This document shows positions 54,703 to 63,167 of a DNA stretch of 64,000 bases, one piece after another (position 1 is the first letter of the stretch; each line of letters starts with the position of its first letter). The stretch is from contig JADJNA010000047.1 of the NCBI GenBank assembly GCA_016709305.1, positions 1-64,000 of the forward strand, given 5' to 3'. The position numbers and the translations under genes are program-made. A model generated the notes under the pieces. It worked only from the letters and a program-made list of their open reading frames with translations, ran no database searches and was not told the DNA's origin. Origin of the DNA: Candidatus Villigracilis saccharophilus. Its GTDB lineage: Bacteria > Chloroflexota > Anaerolineae > Anaerolineales > Villigracilaceae.

Positions 54703-55998
54703 TTACTCGTAAAATAGTGGTAATGGAGATACAAATTCATCACTAAAACCATACGCAGAGAGAACAGCCTCGCGCGCAGCCTTCAATTTTGTTTCATCGT
54801 TCGAATGAATTTCAAATAACGGTTCCCCCGCTTCAACCCCATCCCCTACTTTCTTGTGGACGACAAAACCGACTGCGCGATCAATGGGATCGCCTTTTTT
54901 GGCGCGACCTGCCCCGAGCGTCACAGCCGCCTCCCCCACGATCCTGGCATGGACCTGTGAAACGAACCCGCTTCGAGGTGCATTTACTACCTCCAAATAT
55001 TTTGCGCGTTCAAATCGGTTGACATCATCCACGTAAGCGACATCACCGCCCTGCGCCTGCACCAGCACGCGGAATTTCTCGAGCGCGCTCCCATCAGTTA
55101 TACATTTCTCTGCCAGAGCCCGTCCTTCGTTCAAATCCTTTGCACGCCCGCCAACCACCAGAACATGCGCGGTAACATGCAAACAATGTTCAAGATAATC
55201 TACGGGGGCATTGCCCCGCAATAGATCAATGGCTTCGATCATTTCCAGCGAATTCCCAACCGCATTCCCCAAAGGCTGATTCATGTCAGAAAGCAGGGCG
55301 ACAGTTTTCCGTCCTGCCAAATGACCGATATCAACCATCAAACTGGCAAGTTTGCGCGCTTCATCAAGAGTTTCCATGAACGCGCCAAGGCCAACTTTTA
55401 CATCCAGGACAATTGCGGTTGCCCCGGCAGCGATCTTCTTGCACATAATGGAAGATGCGATCAAGGGGATCGAGGGCACGGTGCCAGTCACATCACGGAG
55501 CGCGTACATTTTGCCATCGGCAGGTGCAAGGTCCAAAGATTGGCCGGTAAGCACGATGCCTTTTTCTTTTAATTGCTGTTTGAACTCATCGGTAGTCAAG
55601 TTTACGCGATACCCGGGGATGGATTCCAATTTATCGATCGTGCCGCCGCTAAAGCCAAGTCCGCGCCCGGACATTTTGCCAACGGGCAACCCGCATGCCG
55701 CCACCATCGGCATGACCGAGATGCTGGTCTTGTCACCCACTCCGCCTGAGGAGTGTTTATCAACCACGACATCCACAATTTTTGAGAGGTCGAGAACCTG
55801 TCCGGAGTGCGCCATAGCCAGCGTAAGGTCTTTCGTCTCATGGGAAGTCATGCCGTTCAGCATAACGGTCATTGCGAAGGCAGAGGCTTGATAATCGGGT
55901 ATTTCGCCATTGGTAAATCCCCTTATAAAGAACTCGATCTCCTGCGATGTCAATTCCTGTTTATCGCGTTTCTTGATGATGATGTCTACCGCGCGCAT
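54703..55998 (-). CDS. pdp: Pyrimidine-nucleoside phosphorylase
   Basis: This 431-residue enzyme splits thymidine, uridine or deoxyuridine with phosphate. Seen: IIKKRDKQELTSQEIEFFIR at the N-terminus, VDKHSSGGVGDKTSI (phosphate loop), the signature MSGRGLGFSGGTIDKLESIPG, and VGLGAFMETLDEARKLA. The C-terminal domain has FVHKKVGDGVEAGEPLFEIH. The signature has Ser in place of the usual Thr/Ala before GGT. Confidence 0.93.
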   Translation of the reverse strand: MRAVDIIIKKRDKQELTSQEIEFFIRGFTNGEIPDYQASAFAMTVMLNGMTSHETKDLTLAMAHSGQVLDLSKIVDVVVDKHSSGGVGDKTSISVMPMVAACGLPVGKMSGRGLGFSGGTIDKLESIPGYRVNLTTDEFKQQLKEKGIVLTGQSLDLAPADGKMYALRDVTGTVPSIPLIASSIMCKKIAAGATAIVLDVKVGLGAFMETLDEARKLASLMVDIGHLAGRKTVALLSDMNQPLGNAVGNSLEMIEAIDLLRGNAPVDYLEHCLHVTAHVLVVGGRAKDLNEGRALAEKCITDGSALEKFRVLVQAQGGDVAYVDDVNRFERAKYLEVVNAPRSGFVSQVHARIVGEAAVTLGAGRAKKGDPIDRAVGFVVHKKVGDGVEAGEPLFEIHSNDETKLKAAREAVLSAYGFSDEFVSPLPLFYE

Positions 55999-56049
55999 GT
56001 ATTTCTCCTTGTGTGTTACACAAGATAATTTTATCGCATAAATGAAAAG

Positions 56050-56071
56050 GTCACGCTTGACGCGTGACCTG
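56050..56071 (-). terminator. Terminator after S51-like gene
   Basis: AGGTCACGC and GCGTGACCT arms separated by a short loop, followed on the minus strand by TTTTCATTT. Confidence 0.75.
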
Positions 56072-57106
56072 CTATCTGGTCAATTTCTGGCCTTCTTTGC
56101 CATCCTGTACAATCCAGCCCAATGCGGCAATCTCTTCCCGCAGGCGGTCTGATTCTGCGAAATCCTTTCGAGAGCGGGCATCTTTCCGCTGTTCGAGCAA
56201 TTTCAAGGCTTCCTCAGGAGGCGCTTCCTGGTCGTTTGTCTTCGAAGCATTCAGCACCATTTCCCATACTTCGGGACGAATCCCCTTCCCAACTGGGTCA
56301 GATAAATTGAAATTTCCCAATTCATTTAGTGAAAATTTTGCGCCCGCAGGATAGATCTCCATACTGGAACTCTTGACCACCGACACAGAACTGACACCAT
56401 GCACATCACAAGTCCCTTTCTCAAAATCCATGATGATGCCTGAATGTTCATCCAGCCCAACGAGGATATTGTCACGGGGTAATAATTTGACCCATTGATC
56501 AAAGCGCTCAATGCCAACAAAACAACGGCTTGTGTCGAGGTCGGTACCGCCTTCGGCATTATTCCAATGCGGGACAAAGGACAGGTCCATTCCAAAGTCA
56601 GAAAAGAAATTCAAACCTTGCTTCGTGTGAACGTCTTCGCCCACTTTGTAGATCTCATAAACTGGAAGTACCCATGCCCCAACCGAGATCGTTGCGGCGG
56701 ATGAAAATATCAACGTAGCGCCTAATCTGTGCCGCGCACGAATAATATCCCAGGCCAGTGAGCCACGCAATTGGCGCGCCAAATAAGTGGGACTGCCTGG
56801 TCCCATAAAGATGACGTTAGCTTGTAATAGTGGTTTCAATATTTCAATATTATTTGGGCTGAACTCCGTCCCCTGCTTGCGGGCGGGGATCAGGTCTATC
56901 GTGGGCTTGTAATTCTGAAGGCGTGTCTTTAGGAAATCCGCCACCCGAGCAGCTACGATCGAGGCGTTTAACTCAAAGCCAGCCGGTGTTTCCAGTACAG
57001 AAACATGCAAAGGTCCAGTTATGAGGCGGGCAAGTGCTTCAAAAATACGACCTCCCGCGAGGGAAGTCTCTCCTGATCCAAGAAACGCGATACGCCCTAA
57101 AGTCAT
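56072..57106 (-). CDS. Peptidase S51/cyanophycinase-like protein fused to a CysRS-like C-terminal tail
   Basis: The product has 344 residues. The first ~290 are an S51-like alpha/beta domain: RIAFLGSGETSLAGG, VIFMGPGSPTYLARQL, LIFSSAATISVGAWVLPVYE at the place of the nucleophile Ser, and a late NILVGLDEHSGIIMD. The last ~45 residues (LLEQRKDARSRKDFAESDRL, REEIAALGWIVQD) match the helical tail of cysteinyl-tRNA synthetase. Such a tail in a non-synthetase suggests borrowed RNA or protein contact. Catalytic activity is not certain. The gene begins 1 bp after the stop of the peroxiredoxin-like gene, so the two are one operon. Confidence 0.75.
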   Translation of the reverse strand: MTLGRIAFLGSGETSLAGGRIFEALARLITGPLHVSVLETPAGFELNASIVAARVADFLKTRLQNYKPTIDLIPARKQGTEFSPNNIEILKPLLQANVIFMGPGSPTYLARQLRGSLAWDIIRARHRLGATLIFSSAATISVGAWVLPVYEIYKVGEDVHTKQGLNFFSDFGMDLSFVPHWNNAEGGTDLDTSRCFVGIERFDQWVKLLPRDNILVGLDEHSGIIMDFEKGTCDVHGVSSVSVVKSSSMEIYPAGAKFSLNELGNFNLSDPVGKGIRPEVWEMVLNASKTNDQEAPPEEALKLLEQRKDARSRKDFAESDRLREEIAALGWIVQDGKEGQKLTR

Positions 57107-57107
57107 G

Positions 57108-57593
57108 CTAATTGGATGCCGCGTTGAGATTGTCTATTACTTCAAGGAAAGTTTCATTATCTGGGATATCGGACATGGATGAACCAAAGTGGACATAACG
57201 CATGTGTCCTTTAATATCAAGGACAGTGTTCATTGGCATGCGTCCTAACTTAAATAAATTCACTTCCTGACGATATAGTTTGGCTACTTTATGGTCAGGG
57301 TCGGGCAAACCAACAAAGGGAAGATTTTCCTTTGTCCAATAACGTTGAAAGGATTGCATATCGTCAGGGCCAACCGCGAGGATCTCTGCTCCGCGCTGCG
57401 TGAATTCCGCATAGGAGTCTCTCATACGCGCCAACTGCGCGCGACAATGAGGTCACATAAAACCGCGCAGGAAAGCGAGGACAACGGGTTTGCTTCCAAT
57501 AAAACTGGAGAGTCGAACTAGCTTTTCATTTATATCTATAAGCTCAAAATCGGGAGCAAGTTGACCGGGGGGCATGAGGTTCGCAAGAGTCAT
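57108..57593 (-). CDS. Peroxiredoxin-like protein, candidate selenoprotein (UxxC)
   Basis: The frame runs 161 residues from ATG 57593 to TAG if the TGA at 57455-57453 is read through. N-terminal LAPDFELIDINEKLVRLSSF, then KPVVLAFLRGFM, TGA, PHCRAQLARMRDSYAEFTQR, and LPFVGLPDPDHKVAKLYRQE are those of the AhpC/TSA-like redoxin fold. The TGA stands exactly where the first Cys of the active-site CxxC is expected, giving Sec-Pro-His-Cys. A strong hairpin follows 1 base after the TGA. No in-frame start right after TGA would make a working enzyme. Alternative: a Cys codon (TGC or TGT) misread as TGA. No selenocysteine machinery lies in the window. Confidence 0.75.
57421..57451 (-). promoter_or_regulatory. 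SECIS-like hairpin directly after in-frame UGA
   Basis: On the minus strand the sequence folds as lower stem CTCAT/ATGAG, internal loop TGT/T, and upper stem CGCGC/GCGCG. The apical loop is GCAGTTG (or AGTT with a bulged G). The loop starts 14 bases after the UGA and contains GU, as in bacterial SECIS elements. Both stems are perfect. Confidence 0.65.
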
Positions 57594-57620
57594 ATATTAA
57601 TTATACTTTGTACCAAATTT

Positions 57621-58352
57621 TTATTTCACAAAAGAATCCAGAAAAGAGACAACTGCAGCGACAACCTGTGCCTGCTGCTCGGCGCGCGAGATCTCCGCCT
57701 CATTATCTCCTGGCTGGGGGCCGTAATCGCCAAACTGCGCGTGATTTCCGCCGTCAATGACAACATAGTTTGCGTTTGATACGAGGAAAGGTTTCGTTTC
57801 ATCGAATTTCGCCATGCCTGCCATGTCTTTGGTTCCATAAATCGAGAGCATTTTCAAATTGCTGTTCTTGAGCGAATCGTCAGCAGGATAGGATGCCCAG
57901 AAGATGATCCCTTCTATTTCTGGATTATCTTTTGCAAACAACGCGGAAGCCACACCGCCGAGGGAATGTCCGCCAGTTACCCAATGTGCGATCTCAGGAT
58001 GTTTTTCAAAAATAGGTTGAGCCGCGTTGATGTCAAAAAAAGCCAGGTTCAAGCGTACAGGAACCAATACGACTAAATACCCCTGCTCCGCGATCGCCCG
58101 CAGAGGCGCAGCATAAGAGCGATAATCCACACGTCCGCCGGGGTAGAAGATAAAACCCGTTTCTGGTTGCAGACTGGCAGGTTTGAAAGTTATAAATTTT
58201 TCCACAGTTACGGTCACCTGCGAATCCGATTCGAGAGCGGCCAATGCTTCGGGGGCCGGCCCAAGCGGAGTTTCAGCCCAAACGACGAATCCCAACCCCA
58301 TGACGAACACAACAACTAAAAGTCCAAAAGCGATGCGTTTCATTATTCTCAT
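57621..58352 (-). CDS. Secreted or membrane-anchored alpha/beta hydrolase
   Basis: This 243-residue protein has an N-terminal hydrophobic helix (about 5-25, IAFGLLVVVFVMGLGFVVWA). The fold shows FIFYPGGRVDYRSYAAPLRA, the nucleophile elbow TGGHSLGGVASALFA, LSIYGTKDMAGM (acid) and the catalytic His in VVIDGGNHAQFGDYG. The substrate is not known. ATG 58352 overlaps the udgB stop (ATGA). Confidence 0.85.
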   Translation of the reverse strand: MRIMKRIAFGLLVVVFVMGLGFVVWAETPLGPAPEALAALESDSQVTVTVEKFITFKPASLQPETGFIFYPGGRVDYRSYAAPLRAIAEQGYLVVLVPVRLNLAFFDINAAQPIFEKHPEIAHWVTGGHSLGGVASALFAKDNPEIEGIIFWASYPADDSLKNSNLKMLSIYGTKDMAGMAKFDETKPFLVSNANYVVIDGGNHAQFGDYGPQPGDNEAEISRAEQQAQVVAAVVSFLDSFVK

Positions 58353-59005
58353 AAAAGTGATTTTACCTTTTCCCAGATTTTGTCGAACATTTCAATGGTC
58401 AGTTTTCCAGTCAACGTATTTTGCTGGCTGGGATGATACGAACACACGATCCAAAAATTTTGCAGTTGATAAGACGCGCAGTGAGTGAATTTATATACTG
58501 AATTGCGCGCTCCATAAATTTTCAAGATTCTTTCGAAGGCAATCCGTCCCAAACATACGATCACTTTGGGGCGAAGAATTTTCAACTCCGCTTCAAGATA
58601 TGGCTGGCAATTATTTAATTCCTGCGGGCTCGGTTTATTATCTGGCGGAGCGCAGCGGCCTGACGCGGTGATATACATATCTTTAAGAATAAGACCATCG
58701 CTTCGGGACTCCGCCTCTGCCTGATTCGCGAACCCAGCCCGGTGCAAGGCTGGGAAAAGGAATCCACCTGAAGCATCGCCTGTGAATTGCCGTCCCGTGC
58801 GGTTGGAGCCGTGCGCGCCGGGAGCAAGCCCCACCACCAGCACGCGCGCCTGCGGGTCTCCAAATCCGGGGACTGGTTTACCCCAATAATCGGCATGCTT
58901 GTAGGCTTTGCGTTTAACACGCGCGACTTCCTCGCGCCATTCAACCAGGCGCGGACATTTACGGCAGGAAATGATTTGTTGTGTGAGTTGTTCAAGATCT
59001 GACAT
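58349..59005 (-). CDS. Uracil-DNA glycosylase family 5 (UdgB-like)
   Basis: The 218-residue repair enzyme removes uracil and other deaminated bases from DNA. Cys residues in IISCRKCPRL near the N-terminus and others at SGRCAPPDN and IVCSYHP fit the 4Fe-4S cluster type. Motif A is VVGLAPGAHGSNRTGRQFTG (lacking Asp or Glu as in family 5) and motif C is SYHPSQQNT. The start at 59005 removes an unlikely N-terminal extension. Confidence 0.9.
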   Translation of the reverse strand: MSDLEQLTQQIISCRKCPRLVEWREEVARVKRKAYKHADYWGKPVPGFGDPQARVLVVGLAPGAHGSNRTGRQFTGDASGGFLFPALHRAGFANQAEAESRSDGLILKDMYITASGRCAPPDNKPSPQELNNCQPYLEAELKILRPKVIVCLGRIAFERILKIYGARNSVYKFTHCASYQLQNFWIVCSYHPSQQNTLTGKLTIEMFDKIWEKVKSLL

Positions 59006-59081
59006 GATGACATTGTATACCAGAAACCAAATCACGCCCTGCCATAGGCTTCCACACCAAACATACGCGAACAAATAAAAA

Positions 59082-60410
59082 TCAACCCTTCAATAATACT
59101 TTTATTTGAAGCCCGCCTTCAGGCAAATTCTGCGCTTCTATTGTGCCACCCTGGGCTTCAACAAGCTGCTTGGTGATCGCAAGCCCCAAGCCTGTGCCGC
59201 CGCTCGAACGCGTGCGGGATTTCTCTTTGCGCCAGAAGCGGTCAAAGAGAAACGGCAGGTCTTCATTTGGGACGCCAGCGCCATCATCATTAACAGAAAG
59301 ACAAACCGAGTCAGATGCCCATTCCAAAGAAAGCCAGATATTGCTGCCTTCGGGAGTATAGCGCAAAGCATTTCCAATTAAATTACCGATGACCTGTTCT
59401 GTCCGCTGCGCATCGAGTTCCATTGTGAAATCACCACTCCCCTGTTCGAGAGATAGTGAAATATTTTTTTCGCGGGCTTCGGCAGAGAACATTTCGATCG
59501 AATGCTCGATCAACTGGGCAAGGTCAACTGGTCTTTTCTCAAAATGCAGTTGGCGGGTCTCGGCGAGAGTCAGCAGGCGCAGGTCATCCACGAGGCGTTC
59601 GAGCAGGTAAGTTTGCTCAAGGGCAAGCGAGACTTGTCCGCCATCGGCAGTGTAGATTCCATCCACGATGCCTTCCAGTCGCCCGCGGATGACAGAGAGC
59701 GGCGTCCGTAATTCGTGGGCGATATCAGCGAGCATGTCACGACGTTCGCGGTCATTACGTTCAAGGGAAGACGCCATCTCGTTGAAACTCTCGGAAAGAC
59801 TGCGCATGTCCTGCGGACCTTCGCTGGGAATGCGGGTGGAGAGTTTGCCGTTTGTGACTTCGCGCGCGGCGTAGATCACATCTGCCAGCGGGTTGACAAA
59901 GCGGCGGACCAACAAAGCAGCGACAACAATCAGAAAAAAAGCCAGAAGAAACGAGATCACGCCGACAGGCAGGATGATCGCACGCGCAAAGTTGATGCGG
60001 GTTGTGAGTGAAAGCGACGTGATCACAAGCCAGCCTATCCTTTCTCCATTTGCCTCCAGGGTTAATGCAAGATCTTTGGGTCGAATCTTGTAGATGGAAC
60101 CAACTTTTGAAACAGAACCAGGATCACGGTCAAGAACGACATGCTGGTCCTGATCCAATAAAACTACGCTGAGGGAATTTAATTCATCGATGGAATCAAA
60201 TACGGGGGCAATGCCATCCCAGCTGCCGCGCCCCATATAATATCCCTGCAGTGTGCTTGTAAAGGGTGGTGAAACGGGTGAATTTTGTGATGCAAAAAAG
60301 TAGATCATTATAAAAAGGAAGAAAAACAAGGATATAAATAAAACAAACACAAAGGCGCGGACAAGCAGGCTTAATAAACGATTACGAATCTCGCGGACGG
60401 ATGAATGCAT
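59082..60410 (-). CDS. Membrane sensor histidine kinase
   Basis: The product has 442 residues. Two transmembrane helices (about 12-40 and 150-175) flank an extracytoplasmic sensor of about 110 residues. HAMP follows, then HisKA with ADIAHELRTPLSVIRGRLEG, ATPase with NLIGNALRYTPEGSNIWLSL, NDDGAGVPNEDLPFLFDRFW and GGTGLGLAITKQLVEAQGG. ATG 60410 starts 1 base after the regulator stop. Confidence 0.92.
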   Translation of the reverse strand: MHSSVREIRNRLLSLLVRAFVFVLFISLFFFLFIMIYFFASQNSPVSPPFTSTLQGYYMGRGSWDGIAPVFDSIDELNSLSVVLLDQDQHVVLDRDPGSVSKVGSIYKIRPKDLALTLEANGERIGWLVITSLSLTTRINFARAIILPVGVISFLLAFFLIVVAALLVRRFVNPLADVIYAAREVTNGKLSTRIPSEGPQDMRSLSESFNEMASSLERNDRERRDMLADIAHELRTPLSVIRGRLEGIVDGIYTADGGQVSLALEQTYLLERLVDDLRLLTLAETRQLHFEKRPVDLAQLIEHSIEMFSAEAREKNISLSLEQGSGDFTMELDAQRTEQVIGNLIGNALRYTPEGSNIWLSLEWASDSVCLSVNDDGAGVPNEDLPFLFDRFWRKEKSRTRSSGGTGLGLAITKQLVEAQGGTIEAQNLPEGGLQIKVLLKG

Positions 60411-60411
60411 A

Positions 60412-61077
60412 TTAGCCCTCAAATTTATAACCAACGCCATGCACGGTGACGATTAACACGGCTGGTTCCAGTTTACGGCGCAGGTTGCGGACGTGAGAAT
60501 CAATGGCGCGCTCGAGGCTTTCAAAGGTAACGCCATGTGTGGCTGTGAGTAACTGAGCGCGTGAAAAAATACGACCAGGCTGGCTCATGAGCGTGGCGAG
60601 GATTTCAAACTCGGTGGAAGTAAGCGGAACAGTTTTATCTGACAGATGTACCTCATAATGAGCGCGATCCAATTCCACATTCCCCGCGCGGATGGTACCA
60701 CTATCGGACGGACTGGCGACACGGCGCAGAACAACGCGAATGCGCGCCACCAATTCACGCGGGCTGAATGGTTTGGTAATGTAATCATCCGCGCCTAACT
60801 CAAGACCGATGAGTTTATCGGTCTCATCAACGCGGGCGGTGAGCATAATAATAGGCACATTGCTTTCGCGGCGGATCTCGCGGCAAACATCCAGGCCGTC
60901 CATTTCAGGCAGCATCAGGTCAAGTACGATCAGGTCAGGTTTTTCGCGGCGTGAAAGCGACACTCCCTGCAAGCCGTTACTGGCTGCTACCGTTTCATAG
61001 CCTGCCGCCTTAAGATAATCACGGCAAATTTCAACGATCTGGGGTTCATCATCTACGATGAGGATTTTTTTCGGCAT
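60412..61077 (-). CDS. OmpR-family response regulator
   Basis: This 221-residue regulator starts MPKKILIVDDEPQIVEICRD. The phospho-Asp is in LIVLDLMLPEMDGLDV, KPFSPRELVARIRV follows, and the winged helix has LTSTEFEILATLMSQPGRIF and HVRNLRRKLEPAVL. Paired with the following kinase; it lies downstream of the MacAB-type exporter genes on the same strand, with a repeat between, and may control them. Confidence 0.93.
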   Translation of the reverse strand: MPKKILIVDDEPQIVEICRDYLKAAGYETVAASNGLQGVSLSRREKPDLIVLDLMLPEMDGLDVCREIRRESNVPIIMLTARVDETDKLIGLELGADDYITKPFSPRELVARIRVVLRRVASPSDSGTIRAGNVELDRAHYEVHLSDKTVPLTSTEFEILATLMSQPGRIFSRAQLLTATHGVTFESLERAIDSHVRNLRRKLEPAVLIVTVHGVGYKFEG

Positions 61078-61094
61078 AGGATTATTATATCTTC

Positions 61095-61153
61095 TTGACG
61101 ATGGACAACAAAAAGTAGCCACGGTCTACCGTCCGTCGTCTACGATCTACCGT
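61095..61153. repeat. GACGATGGAC-type repeat between exporter and regulator
   Basis: CTTGACGATGGACAAC faces words CGGTCTACCGTCCGTCG and TACGATCTACCGTCTAC. It is the same family as those in the his operon. Confidence 0.5.
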
Positions 61154-62392
61154 CTACTCGTATCTCAAGGCCACCATCGGATGCAGGGTTGCAGCGCGCA
61201 GAGCGGGGTAAATACCAAAGAATATTCCAATTGCAAGCGCAAAGAAAAAGGCCAGCAAAATTGAATCCATCGTGATCACTGAATTGATCAAACCTGTCAC
61301 ACTAAATGCGAGCGCGATGCCAATACCAAGCAGAATCCCTACCAGCCCTCCAAGCAGACTAAGCGTAACCGTCTCGATCAGGAATTGTGTGAGGATCTGA
61401 TTCTTCGTCGCGCCGACGGCTTTGCGCAAACCGATCTCCTTGGTGCGTTCTGTAACGGAAACCAGCATAATGTTCATGATACCGATACCGCCCACAAGCA
61501 GAGAGATCCCAGCAATCGCGCCGAGGAAAATCGTAAGAGTCTGAGTGACAGTGTTCAGCGTCTCGAGTGTATCTGACTGACTCATCACATTGAAATCAAC
61601 TTCCTCGGTGGGCTTCCACTCATGGGCGCGGCGCCGAATGTACTCCGCCTGCGCGGAAACGGCATCCATATTATCGGAAGAGGTGACAGAAACCAGAATA
61701 CTGTTGAGGGTCTTTTTGCCATTATGGTTTGCCGTGTCGCCGAAGAGTTTGGCGTAGCCGGTTTCCAGCGGAACATAGATAATGTCATCGGGCGACCCGA
61801 TCGAGGACCCCTCTGATTCCAACAAGCCCACCACTTCAAATTTCACCCCGTTGATGGAAACTGTCTGCCCGAGCGGAGAAAGAGTCCCGAACAGGTCATC
61901 CGCCACCGTGGAACCAAGAACCGCCACACGCGACAAGGATTTACTGTCGCCGTCGGTGATGAAGCGTCCATCCATGACGGTGAATGAGCGTGCCTGGGCG
62001 TGATCTTCCATCACACCGGAGATCGGTGAGGTAAAACTCTCATCACCAAATTTCACCGTGTAACTGGATTGATATAAAGGCACAATGGATGTGATCTCGC
62101 CTGTCAATGTACGTTCGAGCAATTCATAATCGGAGTAATACAGATAACTCGCCGTCTGGGACTGTCCCATGCCGGGCATCGCGGTCTGCTGCCGGCCGGG
62201 AGAAATGGTCAGCAGGTTCGAACCGCCGCTCTGGATCGAGTCCGTAATGCTGGCAGTTGCGCCATTACCGATCGAAAGCAAAGCCACGACTGTAGCCACG
62301 CCAATCACAATCCCGAGGATCGTCAAAACGGACCGCATTTTGTTTGCGCGCAGAGCGCGTAGTGCAATTTTGAAATTTTCTGAAAATAACAT
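61154..62392 (-). CDS. MacB-type ABC transporter permease (FtsX domain)
   Basis: The product has 412 residues. Helix 1 is in MRSVLTILGIVIGVATVVAL, followed by a large periplasmic MacB_PCD domain (GNGATASITDSIQSGGSNLL), and three C-terminal helices with LLVGGIGIMNIMLVSVTERT and EIGLRKAVGATKNQILTQF. With the ATPase and adaptor upstream it forms a mechanotransmission-type exporter. Confidence 0.93.
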   Translation of the reverse strand: MLFSENFKIALRALRANKMRSVLTILGIVIGVATVVALLSIGNGATASITDSIQSGGSNLLTISPGRQQTAMPGMGQSQTASYLYYSDYELLERTLTGEITSIVPLYQSSYTVKFGDESFTSPISGVMEDHAQARSFTVMDGRFITDGDSKSLSRVAVLGSTVADDLFGTLSPLGQTVSINGVKFEVVGLLESEGSSIGSPDDIIYVPLETGYAKLFGDTANHNGKKTLNSILVSVTSSDNMDAVSAQAEYIRRRAHEWKPTEEVDFNVMSQSDTLETLNTVTQTLTIFLGAIAGISLLVGGIGIMNIMLVSVTERTKEIGLRKAVGATKNQILTQFLIETVTLSLLGGLVGILLGIGIALAFSVTGLINSVITMDSILLAFFFALAIGIFFGIYPALRAATLHPMVALRYE

Positions 62393-62450
62393 GTCTGCTT
62401 CCTCGCTTGCCTATATAAGTGGTCTCAATACCCGACCACCAAAGTATTTC

Positions 62451-63167
62451 TTATCTCTCCACTCGCGGCGTCCCGGCCTTGATCGGATCCAAGTTCACTT
62501 CATCTGAAACGATCTTCCCATCAGAAATCTTAATGATTCGCTCCGTGTGACGTGCCACATACGAGTCGTGCGTCACAAGGATCACGGTCTGACCGTTCTC
62601 CTGATGCAGGCGTTGGAACAAGTCCATGATCTCCACGCCCGTTTTGCTGTCTAATGCGCCAGTCGGCTCATCGGCCAATAAAATATTCGGCTCGTTGACG
62701 ATCGCACGCGCAATTGCCACACGCTGTTGCTGACCGCCTGAGAGTTCATTCGGTGCATGATGAGTTCGGTCGCCCAACCCCACACGCTCCAAGGCTTTTC
62801 TGGCGCGGTCTTCGCGTTCCCTGCCTGAATAGCCCGCATACGTTAATGGCAGCATCACATTTTCCAATGCGCTTGTCCGAGCCAGCAAATTGAACTGCTG
62901 AAAGACAAAACCGATCTTTCTTCCGCGTACTTCAGCGAGTTTTGATTCATCCAATGTTTCCACCGAGACATCATCGAGCGAGTATTTTCCGCTGGAAGGT
63001 ACATCCAGACAGCCGATAATGGACATCAACGTACTTTTACCAGAGCCCGACGGCCCCATGATGGCGATCATCTCACCCTTGTTGATGGTAAAGCTCGCAC
63101 CATCCAGGGCGCGCACTTCGTTGTCGCCCATCTGGTAGACCTTGGTCAAATCTTGAGCCCGGATCAT
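62451..63167 (-). CDS. MacB/LolD-type ABC transporter ATPase
   Basis: This 238-residue ATPase has Walker A GPSGSGKSTL, Q loop FVFQQFNLLAR, signature LSGGQQQRVAIARAI, Walker B ILLADEPTGALDS and the switch His in VILVTHDSYVA. ATG 63167 overlaps the adaptor stop (ATGA). The permease follows after 58 bp. Confidence 0.96.
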   Translation of the reverse strand: MIRAQDLTKVYQMGDNEVRALDGASFTINKGEMIAIMGPSGSGKSTLMSIIGCLDVPSSGKYSLDDVSVETLDESKLAEVRGRKIGFVFQQFNLLARTSALENVMLPLTYAGYSGREREDRARKALERVGLGDRTHHAPNELSGGQQQRVAIARAIVNEPNILLADEPTGALDSKTGVEIMDLFQRLHQENGQTVILVTHDSYVARHTERIIKISDGKIVSDEVNLDPIKAGTPRVER

